A stretch of DNA of 64,000 bases from JBBATK01 sp039810585 (GTDB taxonomy: Bacteria; Bacteroidota; Ignavibacteria; Kapaibacteriales; NICIL-2). Positions 50,434 to 60,017 of this stretch are shown here, in pieces. Position 1 is the first letter of the stretch; each line of letters opens with the position of its first letter. A model generated the notes under the pieces. It was not told the DNA's origin, ran no database searches, and saw only the letters and a program-made list of their open reading frames with translations. The translations under genes were made by a program, and so were the position numbers. Location: the NCBI GenBank assembly GCA_039810585.1, contig JBDHXF010000021.1, positions 1 through 64,000 on the forward strand, read 5' to 3'.

Positions 50434-51246
50434 TTAACTGTTTAACCCAAATTCGCGTGTTTTAAGCACTGACATCCAATGCGACTCTCGAGTCAAAATA
50501 ACTGCGTCTGACGTATGCGTGTCGGCAATCTCCAGAATGCTATACTGGAAATGTGAAACATATCTTGACCCTTTGCTCGCAAGCAACTTTTTAAGCTCGA
50601 CATTACCTCCATGCCCGTTCTTTGCGTACGCGCACCAACGCTGCCAGATGCCCTCATTTCCCGAGGCTTTTCCTACGTAGTGTTTTCCAGTTCTTGTGTC
50701 GGTGATCAAGTAGACCCCTCTAACATTGATCAATGCCGAATGCCAAGAAGAAATCTCCTGTCTAACAATGATCTGCAACTCGGCATGATTAACCACCACA
50801 GTATTGTAGCCCGGGAAGTCTCTTATTGACATTCTCTCTCTACGGAATTCAACGAGCGGCAACTCCAGATCCGGTTTGTACCAAATGTAACAGGCACGTC
50901 CGCTTCTTTGGTGTGACACTACGATGCGACCGACTAATTCATGTTGACCTGGCAATAATTCGGTTTCGTAACGATATGGATTACGTTGGTCTGACGTTAT
51001 TTGGCAGTCCAGTACTTGGTAAACTCCTGCAAAGAGCCACTGTCCTTGCCCCAGATCTATAAGACTAATGATCTGCGAGCACTGAAAGTTTCGCTTACTT
51101 TGACCTTCTTGCCATTGTTGAAAGTTTCCGGCAAAGAATACATTTCGTGGATGTTCACGTCCATTCCAGCAAGCAAGATGGACCTTTGTGTCTGAAGTAT
51201 TGAGATCTATTCCGGCTATTGTGAGAAACGAGATGAGCCCAATCAT
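50434..51246 (-). CDS. GIY-YIG endonuclease-domain protein
   Basis: 270 aa from the ATG at 51246, preceded by GGAGGCAAGGT. The C-terminal 110 residues are a GIY-YIG nuclease: GVYLITDTRTGKHYVGKASG with the GxY and YVG motifs, then GIWQRWCAYAKNGHGGNVELKKLL (catalytic Arg region) and a Glu-containing RESHWMS. The N-terminal 150 residues (LNTSDTKVHLACWNGREHPRNVFFAGNFQQW, LACYIWYKPDLELPLVEF) are an unassigned beta-rich domain seen in related proteins. DNA cleavage is expected; biological role unknown (restriction or mobile-element related). Isolated gene with a large gene-free region upstream. Confidence 0.75.
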   Translation of the reverse strand: MIGLISFLTIAGIDLNTSDTKVHLACWNGREHPRNVFFAGNFQQWQEGQSKRNFQCSQIISLIDLGQGQWLFAGVYQVLDCQITSDQRNPYRYETELLPGQHELVGRIVVSHQRSGRACYIWYKPDLELPLVEFRRERMSIRDFPGYNTVVVNHAELQIIVRQEISSWHSALINVRGVYLITDTRTGKHYVGKASGNEGIWQRWCAYAKNGHGGNVELKKLLASKGSRYVSHFQYSILEIADTHTSDAVILTRESHWMSVLKTREFGLNS

Positions 51247-51900
51247 ACCTTGCCTCCCTTCGAGTAAATCGCTAAACACCTATTGATCTGAAAAGTGTTT
51301 GCAAGTGGATAACCTTAGAATTTCAGCTTTCAAAACCTGCGCCGAATAGTAACACCGTGTCGATTCGCCTCTGTGCGGCTCAGCTTTATTGTCTCATCCC
51401 CGAGTCGACCGTATAATACAGATTCAGCGTTAAAAGTCGCGGATTAGTGAGCACTGCAGATGTGCACAAGCTGACATCGACCAAATCTGAGCGTCATTTG
51501 TTGATTCATGTCTCTACATAAAGCAACAATGAAAACTCCTGTCAAGTCAGTTGGCTACGTGAGAGCAGAAGCTAACAGTATTGGTTGGGCCAGTCAAGGC
51601 GAAGCGGTGACTCTGTTCCGAACTGATGCATCGCATTAGCGCTCCGCGAAGACATCCGACAGGTCACCTTTGGCACTACACGCTCAACCAATTGAGAACA
51701 TGAATTCCTCTGGAATCCGATGTCTTTCACTAGCTATCGCGCACTGCTGCACTCCGAAGTTCATTGCGTACGCAAACTCGTGAGTCACTGTCTGACACCT
51801 GTGCTCGACTGCAAAGCTTTATTGCGAAGGTAGATCTGAAGCGCTTCATCACTAGCGCGATAATGTACAGCTGTGTGTGTATCATGCAGTACGCTAAGCG
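51247..51900. other. Gene-free interval
   Basis: 654 bases between the GIY-YIG gene and the antitoxin gene. No reading frame looks like a protein and no palindrome or repeat of note was seen. Average composition, somewhat AT-rich at the left. It could be decayed sequence. Confidence 0.45.
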
Positions 51901-53001
51901 CTATGAACTGAGATCTACAGCTTTTATGAACTTCGTTCCTTCTGAGTAGGAAATCAATTTCAAATGCTGTAGACGTCCGACAATGACAGAAGGATGAGTG
52001 TTTAGCTTCGGAGCCAAGCGTTTGATATCGCGAGGATTCAATGAGCGGACATTCGCAAGCTCTGCTTCTTGGTCGTGACTCAAGGTCCATTGAATGGCAA
52101 ATTCATCGGCTTCTTTTTCTTTCACCTTGTCTTTATGTGTGTACTCAACATTTTCAAGAAACAATTCGCGCTTGCCATGTAGAAGAATGTGACCAAGTTC
52201 ATGGAAAAACGTGAACCAAAAGGAATCGTATCTCTTGTACCTCGCTGATAACTGGATAAGCGGTGTATCTCCAATCCATCTCGTGGCGCCGCTTACAGCC
52301 ACGTGAGGCAGACAAGGTGTGTACACAAGCTTTACACCGGCTGCTTTGCAAAGCAATTGCATCTGCTCGAAATAATCGTTGGGCTCAGTGGCCATGATGG
52401 ATCGCAATGCGGGAAGAGAATCCCGCAGTATGGCAGCAGAGTATTTTCCGGTTTCAAGCGCGCTCGCGTCGAGTTCTCCCTTTCGTAACCAGGCCGCAAG
52501 CGCATGCTTGTCATGCGCCGACGAGTGATTTCTGAACTGCAATAGAAAACCTCTGTCAGCGTAGTGATGGAGATAGGCTTCCGGTGAGGCGACGCCAAAG
52601 AATGACAGTAGCTCATACATCAAGGAAATCGGAGAGCGGCTTTTCAGCCAGCCCAACGATCTCATCGTTGCTACAGGAAATTGCTTCAACCACTGTGCGT
52701 CGTCAAGCATAGACTCTGCCTCGTCAAGTTGAGCAAGCTGGAGTCTGTAATTCCTCTCACGCTCAAGCCAAAATGTAGCCGGTATGCCCAGCACCAACTC
52801 AAGATCGATAGCCGTCTCGGGTATGATAGCAGCTTTTCCTTTCATGATCTCGTTGATGGTTTTGAGTGGTCTTCCGCAGCGAATGGCCAGTTCTTTTTGA
52901 GTCATACCTGCCAGCTCAAGTGTCTCACTGAGTGTATCTCCGGGAGGTGACAATAACATTCGGGCTTGAGTCAAATCTCGTGCTGTCTCAATGGTAAACA
53001 T
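51901..53001 (-). CDS. HigA-type antitoxin fused to an ImmA/IrrE metallopeptidase domain
   Basis: 366 aa. A Xre-type helix-turn-helix occupies about residues 20-80 (LSETLELAGMTQKELAIRCGRPLKTINEIMKGKAAI, ETAIDLELVLGIPATFWLERE). The C-terminal half is an M78 peptidase: H267-E268-L-G-H271 in WFTFFHELGHILLH, then EADEFAIQW. Such HTH-ImmA/IrrE proteins replace plain HigA in some HigBA loci, binding DNA and perhaps cleaving the partner or a regulator. It follows the HigB-like toxin by 98 bases, both leftward. Confidence 0.88.
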   Translation of the reverse strand: MFTIETARDLTQARMLLSPPGDTLSETLELAGMTQKELAIRCGRPLKTINEIMKGKAAIIPETAIDLELVLGIPATFWLERERNYRLQLAQLDEAESMLDDAQWLKQFPVATMRSLGWLKSRSPISLMYELLSFFGVASPEAYLHHYADRGFLLQFRNHSSAHDKHALAAWLRKGELDASALETGKYSAAILRDSLPALRSIMATEPNDYFEQMQLLCKAAGVKLVYTPCLPHVAVSGATRWIGDTPLIQLSARYKRYDSFWFTFFHELGHILLHGKRELFLENVEYTHKDKVKEKEADEFAIQWTLSHDQEAELANVRSLNPRDIKRLAPKLNTHPSVIVGRLQHLKLISYSEGTKFIKAVDLSS

Positions 53002-53099
53002 AGGTCACTTCTTTCTTCAACTATTAATTTCGGTGTACCAACCTTGGTTGATCAATTTTTCCCAACCAGTGCATTCAGAATCGCACAGCAAAATCAGAT

Positions 53100-53435
53100 T
53101 CAATGATAGTCCACGTTGATCTCCGTAACGCTGATTTTTGTTATTCTGACTTTGTCAAGAGAACCATCGTCCTTCGTTGGTACCGGATCGTGATTCGGCT
53201 TAAAAATGATGCGCCTATTCCCGGAAACCTCAACAGCGAACTGTCCTTTGCGTGTACCGCTCAGTTCATGACAACGAGCACCCGGCAGCGTATACACGAC
53301 CGATAAGGACTCCGATGCTTTCAACTCTTCAATTCTCTGAATGATTCGCTTCGCCTGAGCGCCATAGCTTCGTATGATCTCGCTCGGAGTGGAGACTGTT
53401 TTCTCAAGCCTCCTGTTCGCATACGATATTTCCAT
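53100..53435 (-). CDS. higB: HigB/RelE-family toxin
   Basis: 111 aa from the ATG at 53435. Family pattern: AKRIIQRIEELKASESLSVVYTLPGARCHELSG-TRKGQFAVEVSGNRRIIFKP, matching HigB (RelE superfamily) ribosome-dependent mRNA interferases with conserved CHELxG and NRRIIF. The toxin is upstream of the antitoxin, the reverse of many RelBE pairs but normal for HigBA. Operator palindrome 27 bases upstream of the start. The 98-base gap to the antitoxin is wide. Confidence 0.85.
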   Translation of the reverse strand: MEISYANRRLEKTVSTPSEIIRSYGAQAKRIIQRIEELKASESLSVVYTLPGARCHELSGTRKGQFAVEVSGNRRIIFKPNHDPVPTKDDGSLDKVRITKISVTEINVDYH

Positions 53436-53461
53436 TCCTTAGACCGATGCAAGTTATGCAA

Positions 53462-53478
53462 TTAACCCTTGGGGTTAA
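53462..53478. promoter_or_regulatory. Palindromic operator upstream of higB
   Basis: TTAACCC-TTG-GGGTTAA, perfect 7+3+7. It lies about 27 bases before the higB start, in AT-rich sequence, as expected of the autoregulatory site for the HTH domain of the antitoxin. Confidence 0.55.
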
Positions 53479-53719
53479 AATATATTACGACGAGATAACT
53501 GAAAGGCATAGTTCTCCACATTGCGTCGAGGGAATTAGCGCCAAGGCGATTGAAACGTCTCGTTCGTTTGGGATGGCCGAATTCCGTATGAATTTCGATG
53601 CTTGACTTTGCGTCGGGTGGTGATAGATCAAATTGTAATTCACCTGAAGTTCTGCAAAACTTACGCTTTCTGCATCACCATCATGCGTTCTGAATTAGAT
53701 GTGATTCCCGTATCAGTCC

Positions 53720-55234
53720 TCACTTCACGATGAGACGACAGTGAGCCAAGACTGACTTGTCCAAGAGAACAATACTGTACGCGCCTCCTGCCGGAAACAA
53801 ACCTGTGTCTACATGAACCGTAGTTTCACCGGCTGCGATTGCTATGTCGTGTCCCAGATTTGTGACTTTGCCATCCTCAGTTACACAGCACAGCTCGCAT
53901 ACGTGTGGAGTGGTTGAGCTGACACGCAACTGCAGTTCTTGCACACCTCTGATAACGGGCTCAGGGGCTGCTGATATGCTGACACCGGTTGGATTTTCAC
54001 GATCTGTTTTGACGCTACTCAGGGTTTCATCGAGATGGGCGATTGTCAGGCAATTGTAAGGTTCGCCATCGACCATGTATTGTCCACCAACACATAGGGA
54101 GTGGGACGTTGAATCGTCTCTTGTTTTGACCGTACACACATGAGAGAGCGAACAGAAAGTGTAGCGAGAGAGAATAGTGATACCGTTGCTAAAATTTCCA
54201 CTAACGCAAGACAAAGAGTAACCGTCTCCTTTATTGAGCACAAAATCGCTAAGTGAGTCTGCGTCGATACTATGGTTTAATGCAACCATATCATAGATAC
54301 TATCCATTCGAATGGACGCAATCTTCTTTATACTGTCATTGCTCAGACTGTACACTGCAAGATTGGTGTTTGTATACCATGTGTCATAAATAGAAATACG
54401 TTCTGCGTCAATGCGATACATCGTGCCATCACTCTGACGGAGAGTGCAACCAGCCAGCCACGATAAACCTGCGTTATTCAGAGTAATTTCATGAAGTCTT
54501 GTGAACGAGAGGCTTTTGGTACTGGAATTCCAATTCGCGTCATACAATTCGTAGCCATCGGAAGTAACCTGAAAATCTCCATGTTTATCGATTTTATAAG
54601 GAGCTAGTCGTATTAAGACTCGTACTTTCTTGTTGCTAATAGCATATATCGAAACAATCTTTCTTGAGGAGTCAAAGTATCTACCCTCAAACAATACTTG
54701 TGAAGTAAGAACTGAGTCATTTCGTGAGCCGAACCAGATTCTCAGTCCGACAGTGTCGGTGTTTTGGTCAACGAGGACAGCATCGTCCATGCCGTCATTA
54801 TTAATATCGCATACAAACCGCGTCGGCAGGTCATCTGCAATAACTCTCCTTGGACTACCCGGTACATCTTGCGCTCTGCCGAGATACAATGAGCCCTTAC
54901 CATCCAGGTAGTCGGTGATAGAGTCTCCATTGAAATCACCGGAGATGATATTGGCATCTCCATTAGTCCAGTTGAACACACTCACCGTATCCCAAGGATG
55001 GTTGAGTAGCCAAGTCTGCACACCTTTGGGCGTGCTAATAGCCAATGCACCTGAGCCGTGATAGAAGTTGTCGAGCCAGGTAAAGCCGTTGACTCCGTAT
55101 CCATTCCCATCTTCCTTCCACCACTCTTTCATCGTCAACGTTTGTGGCTTGAGCTCAGAACTCGTTGAGTAGTCCTGTGTGCGTGCTGACGTAAGCAGTA
55201 GTACCGAGAGGATGACGTGAATACCGGTTTTCAT
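53720..55234 (-). CDS. Secreted FG-GAP repeat protein, probable T9SS substrate
   Basis: 504 aa from the ATG at 55234, signal MKTGIHVILSVLLLTSARTQ. The central part has FG-GAP/VCBS calcium loops (DFNGDSITDYLDG, DINNDGMDDAVLVDQN) and repeated beta-strand phrases as in an alpha-integrin-like propeller. The C-terminal region (EPVIRGVQELQLRVSSTTPHV, FPAGGAYSIVLLDKSVLAHC) resembles a Por-type sorting domain. Likely a surface or secreted adhesin or enzyme scaffold. No clear partner; the TA operon lies about 285 bases away downstream. Confidence 0.65.
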   Translation of the reverse strand: MKTGIHVILSVLLLTSARTQDYSTSSELKPQTLTMKEWWKEDGNGYGVNGFTWLDNFYHGSGALAISTPKGVQTWLLNHPWDTVSVFNWTNGDANIISGDFNGDSITDYLDGKGSLYLGRAQDVPGSPRRVIADDLPTRFVCDINNDGMDDAVLVDQNTDTVGLRIWFGSRNDSVLTSQVLFEGRYFDSSRKIVSIYAISNKKVRVLIRLAPYKIDKHGDFQVTSDGYELYDANWNSSTKSLSFTRLHEITLNNAGLSWLAGCTLRQSDGTMYRIDAERISIYDTWYTNTNLAVYSLSNDSIKKIASIRMDSIYDMVALNHSIDADSLSDFVLNKGDGYSLSCVSGNFSNGITILSRYTFCSLSHVCTVKTRDDSTSHSLCVGGQYMVDGEPYNCLTIAHLDETLSSVKTDRENPTGVSISAAPEPVIRGVQELQLRVSSTTPHVCELCCVTEDGKVTNLGHDIAIAAGETTVHVDTGLFPAGGAYSIVLLDKSVLAHCRLIVK

Positions 55235-55723
55235 TTCAGGTTCCGGAAGGTATCTGAGATTGAAAGTGATTTCCGATGCTGCATCTGCTGCAGCTGAAAA
55301 TACATGATGATGCTATTCTGTGGCGCGCCCCGAGGCAGCGCCTTTCTGCCTAAAACTCTCGATAGCGAACTTAATTGAAAAAACAAGAGCATTTGTCATG
55401 TGGTGACGAATGCCAGATCGATCTGCTCGAACGCAGACAGTTGCGTATGGTAGGCGATGGTGCTTTCACAAGATTGGACAATACCTGACGAATACCCTTT
55501 TTACTTCATAGCACTAGTCTATGCGGCACACCATCAGTTTCAGCGCAACCAGATGTTGCGGGCAAGAATTCTTCGTCATTGTTTCGGCAGGCAAGCCTGT
55601 CGTGAAAGCGGGCGCTCTTTTGAAAACTGCCTGTCGTGACATGGTAGGGTCGGTAGCCTCAACCCCCTTTTCCCTCATATTTCCGCTCTGTGCCGTAGTT
55701 TCGCAGCTTACTATTGGTTTGAT
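55235..55723. other. Gene-free interval
   Basis: 489 bases. No reading frame is convincing. Two GCCTGTCGTGA repeats 45 bases apart (near 55590 and 55630) are the only structure seen. The right end is probably the promoter region of the FemAB-like gene. Confidence 0.4.
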
Positions 55724-56728
55724 ATGAGCATCACCGCACACGAGTACACAGAAGCCGATCGCGAAGAGTGGGAGGAGTTTTTGGGACGTTGCAATAACGC
55801 AACGATGTTTCACAACCAGGCCTTTTTGGACTACCATCCTGCCGGTCGTTTTCTCTTTGCTCATGTGATGTTCCGTCGTAATGGCAAGCTGGTGGCTGTA
55901 CTTCCGGGCGGGTTCTTTCAGGGTCGGGAGCGACAATTCTGGTCACCCATCGGTGCCAGCTATGGCGGTTTCACCGCTGAAGACCCCAACTTTGCCACCG
56001 CGCTGGAGATTGTGGATTGCTTTGTGGACTACGCCAGATCCAAAGGTTGGGATGAAGCCTTCATCATTCCGCCTCCTATCATCTACAACACCAACATCTC
56101 GCAGCACTTCGAATATGCCATGCTCTATCGGCATTTCGATTTCGAGCTGCATTACATCTCGCACGCTATCCATTGTAAGCACGGTGCTGACTTCTTGGCG
56201 CACTTTGATAAGACCGCCAGAAAGACCATTCATAAGATTCTGCGCGAGAAGCAGATTAGTATTCGCGATAGCGACGATTACGGGACCTTCCATCGAATCC
56301 TGCTCGCCAACAAAGCCAAACACAACGCTAGGCCCACTCACAGCCTGGAAGAGCTGCTGCGCCTGCGTGAGTTGATGCCGGATAAGCTGCGACTCATGAT
56401 GGTGTACGAAGGCGACACACCCATTGCCGGATCCCTGCTCTTTCTGGCAAACTCGCAAGTGGTGCTCTGCTTCTATAACATGCTCTTGTACGAATACGAA
56501 CACCTCAAGCCGATATACCTCATTATGTATGAAACGGTACGCCGAGCAGTGGAAGAAGGCTATGAATGGGTGGACATAGGCGTCTCGCAGGATACCAAGG
56601 ATCCGAATCCCATGACGCCCTCGCTGGGCTTGATTGAGTTCAAGGAACGCTTTGATGCTCGGGGTGTGCTGCGCAGTACCTACCATTTCGACTTCCGCGC
56701 GGAGCGCGACACGAATAAGACACATTAA
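55724..56728 (+). CDS. FemAB-like GNAT-fold acyltransferase
   Basis: 334 aa from the ATG at 55724. N-terminal part DREEWEEFLGRCNNATMFHNQAFLDYHPAG and GKLVAVLPGGFF followed by a second half (KTARKTIHKILREKQISIRD, PDKLRLMMVYEGDTPIAGSLLFLANSQVVLCFYNML, EGYEWVDIGVSQDTKD) match the FemAB/peptidoglycan-bridge and related N-acetyltransferase-fold family. The substrate is unclear; a cell-wall or polysaccharide aminoacyl transfer is likely. No signal peptide. The last residues (RAERDTNKTH) are encoded by a palindromic repeat. Confidence 0.75.
   Translation: MSITAHEYTEADREEWEEFLGRCNNATMFHNQAFLDYHPAGRFLFAHVMFRRNGKLVAVLPGGFFQGRERQFWSPIGASYGGFTAEDPNFATALEIVDCFVDYARSKGWDEAFIIPPPIIYNTNISQHFEYAMLYRHFDFELHYISHAIHCKHGADFLAHFDKTARKTIHKILREKQISIRDSDDYGTFHRILLANKAKHNARPTHSLEELLRLRELMPDKLRLMMVYEGDTPIAGSLLFLANSQVVLCFYNMLLYEYEHLKPIYLIMYETVRRAVEEGYEWVDIGVSQDTKDPNPMTPSLGLIEFKERFDARGVLRSTYHFDFRAERDTNKTH
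56696..56720. repeat. REP-like palindrome overlapping the FemAB-like gene end (family 1)
   Basis: CGCGC, loop GGA, GCGCG, then ACACGAATAAGA. It encodes the C-terminal residues RAERDTNK of the gene ending at 56728. A second CCGCGGAGCG lies about 25 bases downstream. Confidence 0.5.
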
Positions 56729-56820
56729 GTCCGCGGAGCGACAGGCCTTGTTCTGACGTATTTTTGCAGGACATCCGGATGCGATAAGAGCATTCGATCG
56801 ATACCACGAAACTCGAACGC

Positions 56821-57807
56821 ATGAGAGCAATTATTCCGGTGGCGGGATATGGCACACGCCTCAGACCGCATACCTACTCCCTTCCTAAGGTGCTGCTGAA
56901 TGTAGCCGGAAAACCTATCCTCGGGCATATCCTCGATACCCTGCAGGCACGATCAATTCACGATGCCACGATTGTGATTGGGTACATGGGCGACATGATC
57001 CGGGAGTTCGTGGAGCAGAATTACGACATGAATGTCACCTTCGTCCAACAAGATCAACCGCTCGGATTGGGTCACTCCATCTGGTGCGCCCGCGATACTA
57101 TTGGCGAGGATCCGGTGTTTATCATACTGGGTGACACCATATTCGATGTGGACTTGGGACCCGTTCTCAGCTCCTCTCGCAGTTTGCTTGGCGTGAAGGA
57201 AGTGGAGGATCCAAGACGCTTTGGCGTGGTGGAATCGAGTCAGGGCAAAGTCACCAAACTCATCGAGAAACCGGAGCAGCCGACGTCGAAACTGGCGATT
57301 GTGGGACTCTACCACATCGTCAATCCAACCCTTCTGAAATGTTGTCTGGACGAACTCATCGACAACAACATCCGCACGAGAAACGAGTTTCAGCTGACCG
57401 ATGCGCTGCAGATGATGATCGATCGAGGCGAAGACTTTGGCACTTTTGCCGTTGACGGTTGGTTCGATTGCGGCAAACCGGAAACCATGCTCGAAACCAA
57501 CAGACACTTGCTTCGCAAGCAGGATCAAAGCACCGAGGTACGCCACATTGATGGATGCGTTATCATTCCGCCAGTGTTCATCGCGGACAATGCCGAAGTG
57601 CAACGCAGTGTGATTGGACCCTATGCCACCGTGGCATCGGGTGCAACCGTGAAGGATGCGCATCTGCGTAATAGTATTGTCAGCAACGGCGCCACCGTAA
57701 CCGGTTCCTTGCTGGAAGATTCAATCATCGGGAACAATGCAGTCGTCAAGGGGACGTTTAAGCGACTCAACGTCGGGGACTCCAGCGAAATCAACTACGG
57801 TGCCTGA
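56821..57807 (+). CDS. Sugar-phosphate nucleotidyltransferase with left-handed beta-helix tail
   Basis: 328 aa from the ATG at 56821. N-terminal nucleotidyltransferase fold: IPVAGYGTRLRPHTYSLPKVLLNVAGKPILGHIL contains the G-x-G-T-R-L-R and P-K motifs; FIILGDTIFDVDLGPV holds a metal Asp; GVVESSQGKVTKLIEKPEQP binds the sugar. C-terminal LbH hexapeptide repeats (AEVQRSVIGPYATVASGATVKDAHLRNSIVSNGATVTGSLLEDSIIGNNAVV). It activates a hexose 1-phosphate, probably glucose 1-phosphate, for surface polysaccharide synthesis. It follows the acyltransferase by 92 bases. Confidence 0.9.
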   Translation: MRAIIPVAGYGTRLRPHTYSLPKVLLNVAGKPILGHILDTLQARSIHDATIVIGYMGDMIREFVEQNYDMNVTFVQQDQPLGLGHSIWCARDTIGEDPVFIILGDTIFDVDLGPVLSSSRSLLGVKEVEDPRRFGVVESSQGKVTKLIEKPEQPTSKLAIVGLYHIVNPTLLKCCLDELIDNNIRTRNEFQLTDALQMMIDRGEDFGTFAVDGWFDCGKPETMLETNRHLLRKQDQSTEVRHIDGCVIIPPVFIADNAEVQRSVIGPYATVASGATVKDAHLRNSIVSNGATVTGSLLEDSIIGNNAVVKGTFKRLNVGDSSEINYGA

Positions 57808-57845
57808 CACCCAGCGTGTGCAGTGTGCCGACCATTCATCACCGA

Positions 57846-57876
57846 GTGTGGGCGAAGCCCGCACGTAAGAAAAATC
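57846..57876. repeat. REP-like palindrome with A-rich tail (family 1)
   Basis: GTGTGGGC, loop GAA, GCCCGCAC, then GTAAGAAAAATC. One wobble pair in the stem. It lies 5 bases before the lipoprotein start. Confidence 0.6.
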
Positions 57877-57881
57877 TCTCT

Positions 57882-58763
57882 ATGAAAACACTCACAACCA
57901 CATTGGTGCTGCGGCGCGCACTTGTGCTTAGTCTTGGCCTTGTTCTCTTCACCGGCTTGAGCGGGTGCTTGCGAACCTTTAGTCTTACGCTCAAACCAAA
58001 AGCCGATGGTTCCGGAACGATGGAATACACGGTGGAGCTGAAGCAGGAGACGCTGGATATGATCCGCGAAATGAAGAACGATACCTCCGCTGCGGCTTCG
58101 GAAAATAAGAGTGCAGGGCAAGGACTGGAGGCGCAGGCGCGGATGGCTGCCGATTCGTCGAATGGAACAGTGACCTTTGAACATATCGACTATATCGTGC
58201 GAGGGGAAGACACCCTGGGTGCGAAGGCAATTTTTCATTACAAAGACATCACGAAGATCAAGCCGCAGGATTTCTTCAAGTCTGCTAACCCCATGGGTCA
58301 GCAAACGGAGGATAATGACTCCAGTGGACAAGTCTGGACGAAGTTCGAAATCGTAAAGGGTCATCCGGCTGTGCTGCGCGTGTACTCCAAGAATGCAGAG
58401 AAGATTACGGAGTTCGGCGGATTGATGAAGTCCGGCGACAACTCCGCGGCCGACACGAAGTCGAAGAAGAAGGGAAAGAAAGCCAAGGATGAGGACAATC
58501 CCTTTGCCCTGATGTTCGCTCAAATGCTGGACTCCCTGCAAATGGACCTGGCTATCGAGCCGCAAGGCAAACTGGTTTCTACCACGGCAACTAAAGTATC
58601 CGGAAACCATATCAGCTTTTTACACATGGACTTAAGCGGACTCACCGAGCTCACACTTGCTAAGTCCAAACACCAGAAGATTGCCGACAAGATGGACAAG
58701 GAGATGCGCGACCGCATGTGGATTGAAAAGGCTCCGGTGGTCGAAATACGCTTTGACAATTGA
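57882..58763 (+). CDS. Lipoprotein of unknown function
   Basis: 293 aa from the ATG at 57882; the start ends in TGLSGC, a lipobox. The mature part begins LRTFSLTLKPKADGSGTMEYTVELKQETLDMIREMKN and runs as charged amphipathic sequence, with a KKKGKKAKDEDNPF linker near residue 190 and a second domain (LQMDLAIEPQGKLVSTTATKVSGNHISFLHMDLSGLTELTLAKSK). No family recognised; the fold may resemble a lipid- or sheet-binding domain. A palindromic repeat lies immediately upstream. It precedes metK by 71 bases. Confidence 0.6.
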   Translation: MKTLTTTLVLRRALVLSLGLVLFTGLSGCLRTFSLTLKPKADGSGTMEYTVELKQETLDMIREMKNDTSAAASENKSAGQGLEAQARMAADSSNGTVTFEHIDYIVRGEDTLGAKAIFHYKDITKIKPQDFFKSANPMGQQTEDNDSSGQVWTKFEIVKGHPAVLRVYSKNAEKITEFGGLMKSGDNSAADTKSKKKGKKAKDEDNPFALMFAQMLDSLQMDLAIEPQGKLVSTTATKVSGNHISFLHMDLSGLTELTLAKSKHQKIADKMDKEMRDRMWIEKAPVVEIRFDN

Positions 58764-58834
58764 GAATCTTTTAAGAGAACATTTTAAGAAGTATTTTTAC
58801 CAACTATCTCCATCTCAAAGTCTTATCTAGCACA

Positions 58835-59977
58835 ATGGCCAACTATTATTTTACTTCGGAGTCGGTATCGGAAGGTCACCCGGACAAAATCTGCGATCAG
58901 GTTTCTGACGCCGTTCTTGATGCAGTTCTTAAAGACGATCCCATGGGTCGCGTTGCCTGCGAATGCTTTGCAACCACCGGTATGATTGTGGTGGGCGGCG
59001 AAATCACCACACAGACCTACATCGATTTGCCGGATCTGGTGCGCGGTGTGATCCGCGACATCGGCTACACTCGCGCTGAGTGTCGCTTCGATGCGGATTC
59101 GTGTTCCGTAGTCAACGTGATTAACCGTCAGTCCCCCGACATCGCCATGGGCGTTGACACAGGCGGTGCGGGAGATCAAGGTATGATGTTTGGCTACGCC
59201 TGCAACGAAACCAAAGAGCTCATGCCGGCTGCCATTTCTTTCTCGCATGCCATCGTGCAACGTCTTGCACATATCCGCAAGAAACAACCGAAGTTAATGC
59301 CCTACTTGCGTCCTGATGCCAAATCGCAAGTCACCCTCGAGTACAACGACAAAAACGAAATCGTTCGCGTGGATGCCGTGGTCGTGTCCACTCAGCACGA
59401 TCCGGGCATCAAGCAAAAAGCACTGCGTGATGACGTGATTGAGAATGTAATACGCAAAGTGATTCCGAAGCACCTCATCGATCGGAAGACCAAATTCCAC
59501 GTCAATCCTACCGGCAATTTTGTGATTGGTGGTCCGCATGGCGACACCGGCCTTACCGGTCGTAAGATCATCGTCGACACCTACGGCGGCAAGGCTCCGC
59601 ACGGTGGTGGAGCATTTAGCGGCAAGGATCCGACAAAGGTGGATCGTTCCGCGGCCTACGCTGCTCGTCACCTGGCCAAGAACATCGTGGCTGCCGGTAT
59701 CACACCGGAATGTACCATCCAGGTGAGCTATGCAATCGGCGTTGCACAGCCTGTTTCACTCATGGTAAACATGCACGGCTATGGCGATGTGTCCGGACAC
59801 CACTTGTCTGAGTACATCATGAAGAACATCGACATGACTCCTCGCGGAATCATCGAGCGCCTGAATCTTCGTCATCCCATCTACCGCGCCAGCGCTGCGT
59901 ACGGACACTTCGGTCGCGCTCAATTCCCATGGGAAAACCTCGATCTGGTAGAAATGCTCAAGAAGAATTTTGTCTAA
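58835..59977 (+). CDS. metK: S-adenosylmethionine synthetase
   Basis: 380 aa. It makes SAM from methionine and ATP. Family blocks are intact: TSESVSEGHPDKICDQVSDAVLDA, MGVDTGGAGDQGMMFGYACNET, NPTGNFVIGGPHGDTGLTGRKIIVDTYGG, HGGGAFSGKDPTKVDRS and GRAQFPWENLD. The KDP and GGPHGD loops bind ATP and Mg2+/K+. No SAM riboswitch motif is seen in the 71 bases upstream. A perfect 14-bp hairpin with flanking A and T runs follows the stop. Confidence 0.97.
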   Translation: MANYYFTSESVSEGHPDKICDQVSDAVLDAVLKDDPMGRVACECFATTGMIVVGGEITTQTYIDLPDLVRGVIRDIGYTRAECRFDADSCSVVNVINRQSPDIAMGVDTGGAGDQGMMFGYACNETKELMPAAISFSHAIVQRLAHIRKKQPKLMPYLRPDAKSQVTLEYNDKNEIVRVDAVVVSTQHDPGIKQKALRDDVIENVIRKVIPKHLIDRKTKFHVNPTGNFVIGGPHGDTGLTGRKIIVDTYGGKAPHGGGAFSGKDPTKVDRSAAYAARHLAKNIVAAGITPECTIQVSYAIGVAQPVSLMVNMHGYGDVSGHHLSEYIMKNIDMTPRGIIERLNLRHPIYRASAAYGHFGRAQFPWENLDLVEMLKKNFV

Positions 59978-60017
59978 GTCGCTGCCAGAAATTTTTCAAG
60001 AGCTTACGAACAAAAAA

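Noticed and set aside
55943..58610. Long leftward frames opposite the acyltransferase and lipoprotein genes
   Set aside because: Both overlap well-supported sense genes and show no family motifs.
58764..58834. SAM riboswitch upstream of metK
   Set aside because: Only 71 bases, AT-rich, with no conserved SAM-I or SAM-II helices or terminator.
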